This document shows positions 62,266 through 64,000 of a stretch of DNA of 64,000 bases, in pieces. This DNA comes from Mnemiopsis leidyi. Taxonomy: Eukaryota > Ctenophora > Tentaculata > Lobata > Bolinopsidae. Location of the stretch: contig JH152800.1 in assembly GCA_000226015.1 (NCBI GenBank), positions 138,432 through 202,431 on the forward strand, given 5' to 3'. Positions within the stretch are counted from its first letter, which is position 1. Every line of letters starts with the position of its first letter. The position numbers and the translations under genes are program-made. The notes under the pieces are model-generated. The model was not told the origin of the DNA. It saw only the letters and a program-made list of their open reading frames with translations, and ran no database searches.

Positions 62266-64000
62266 GTTAATTTATAGAGCGGAAAGTTGGGTGGAAGGCT
62301 GTACAGAGCTCTGTAATCTGGTAATCAAACTTTTTCCACTGAAATGTTGGGTCTGGGAAGGTGTTAGACTGAGACCTAATTCCGATAATTGGGTGGTAGT
62401 GATAACCCTTAACTGCACTAGGCACTAGAAATCTTGCTTTCGTTTAGCGACATGCACCAACTTATGATAAACTTTCTATCGGGCACAGTATGAAATAGCT
62501 AGCAAAAGTTTGCTGAGTCAGGAGTTATGAAGCCGACTACCCCTCGCATTGGATCGTTTTTGGGTTATCTGCTTACCATCAGGATTAGATTTCAAACTCA
62601 GTAACCTTTTTTAAACGGTAGTCTATGAAATTTTGATTTAAAGCGAGTTAACTTATAAAGTAGAGCGACCTGCATTCTCAATAAGCGAGACTCATACATA
62701 ATATGAAGATATTTAAGACGGATAGCATTTAACATCAAGGAACATCAGATCACCCTGATCTGGCACGAGCAGACCTTGCTCGGCGATATAGATAAACTGA
62801 ATTCTGTCAGAATATGACAGATGCGACCGACCTATCAGATTAGGGGAATAAAAAAAGCTATTGTGATTCGCTGAAAAGTGGACCTTATAAAAGCGAGTCT
62901 CTTGAGCCGCCGTACAATTATACCGTTATATGGCTAATCCATGATGCTGAGCGCTAATTGTCTGCGATTTAACGGGCAGTTCGATGCAGAAAAGTTAAAA
63001 TTAACGTTAGATCGAAAACTGCGATTATTTCTTCGGAGACGAATATCTAACGTTCAGAGTTCCTCAAGATCAAGTAGCGACACCGGTTAAGCTGTTTGCC
63101 GGATTGCGAACTATTATACCTCATGCAATATGCACCAAAGTATTAAACTATCAAACAAAACTACAGACTGCTCAACAATTCACCTAACCAGGAGATCAAA
63201 GTTCGGAAGAAAACAGTAAGCCGTGGCAGTTCAGGTCTGATAAATGGCTTGTCGCTGACAGATATCCAGCCGACCGAGAAATATCCTCCCAGGCCAGGAG
63301 CTGTCTATCAGATCACGTATAACTCTCTGCAGCTCTGATAAATCCGTGGTGAGCTGTGTTTGTTGTAGTGCTTCCAACTCAAATTCTTAGCACGTGCAGC
63401 GATGAGGAAGCCGGAGTAACCCGGCAGGGCTAGTGTGTACATAACACGCTCGGCTATCATTCTCGGTAGCACGAACACATCCTTATCACACAACGATTAG
63501 GGGTGGTACTCTGCTGGTAGAGGACTACCGATTGGAGTTCCTCCCGGGCGGATGTAGGATATACCAGTTCCAGGATGCAGTTGTTTCCAAACTATTCAGA
63601 TCAACTTGTTGGCAGGTTTCGTCTGTATTTTCAGGCGTGAGGCAACGTCCGTATTGTTGCAGTTATCCTGTTTTTAAAACCTTTAAAAACTTTGGTTAAC
63701 TGTCATTAGGTCAGTCTATTGAGTGGGAGATAAGCTAGGTTATGACACCATGAATCTGAGCGTTGATTTGTTTGTTGTCTTAACAGCTGTGGCCACACAA
63801 TAGCCACACAATAGCCACTTATAGTTGAGAAATTGAACTTGGCCACGAAAACACGAAATTAGAAAATTAATCGTCACGCTTTCAATCAAAGACCAAACTG
63901 AGCTTCATCAGTGACAAATAAGACGTCAAAATCGCTAGACACAACAGGAATGGGAATCTTCACAAACAAACCGATGCAGCTTTAACTAAATCAGAAAGTG

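Larger units (their letters stand above)
53855..64000. other. 10 kb upstream of plexin, no confident gene
   Basis: It presumably contains the plexin promoter and 5' leader. Open frames are short. It is rich in CACGTG and CCAAT, with several pairs at 19 bases between 56566 and 61465. There is a 50-bp tandem repeat at 54688-54820 and a hydrophobic minus-strand reading frame at 61637-62265 (listed separately). From 62300 to 64000 I see nothing beyond a short repeated GCCACACAATA near 63790. Confidence 0.5.

Overview
The window is metazoan nuclear DNA. Coding sequence is cut into many short exons by GT-AG introns, mostly a few hundred bases long, and the recognisable genes are animal cell-surface and signalling genes: a plexin, an ionotropic glutamate receptor, a CCDC171-like coiled-coil protein, a DRAM/TMEM150-type membrane protein and a divergent rhodopsin-like receptor. 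Base composition is moderately AT-rich by eye. The species is not named by the sequence. Both single-exon membrane-protein genes have a 3' splice site exactly 5 bases before their ATG. This would fit spliced-leader trans-splicing as known in ctenophores and hydrozoans. I lean towards a ctenophore or another early-branching animal, as inference only.

Layout: 1-1719 holds no recognised gene, and 1720-2040 may be the last exon and poly(A) region of an upstream gene. The DRAM-like gene is 2339-3331 (+). The 3' part of a CCDC171-like gene occupies eight exons at 4210-7016 (+). A complete 20-exon glutamate receptor gene, about 1080 residues, runs 8264-16367 (+). Its intron 17 carries a large fold-back DNA element with an assembly gap near its centre. 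Then comes a convergent intergenic stretch, followed by a complete 25-exon plexin gene on the minus strand, 53854 down to 18931, encoding about 1887 residues. Reading phase closes without a break at every junction I assigned in both large genes.

Plexin intron 4 hosts a single-exon GPCR on the opposite strand (48901-49884). Plexin intron 5 is about 20 kb and interrupts the sema domain. It and the 10 kb upstream of the plexin ATG contain no confident gene, but they hold most copies of a recurrent composite motif: CCAAT, then exactly 19 bases, then CACGTG. I found five perfect copies and six more with one mismatch, in both orientations and with unrelated spacers. This is the most unexpected signal in the window.

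The plexin and glutamate receptor genes share a second oddity. In each, one exon end together with its 5' splice site has been tandemly duplicated into the following intron (six donor copies in plexin, two in the receptor). All exon limits were read by hand from splice consensus, phase and family similarity. No transcript evidence was available.
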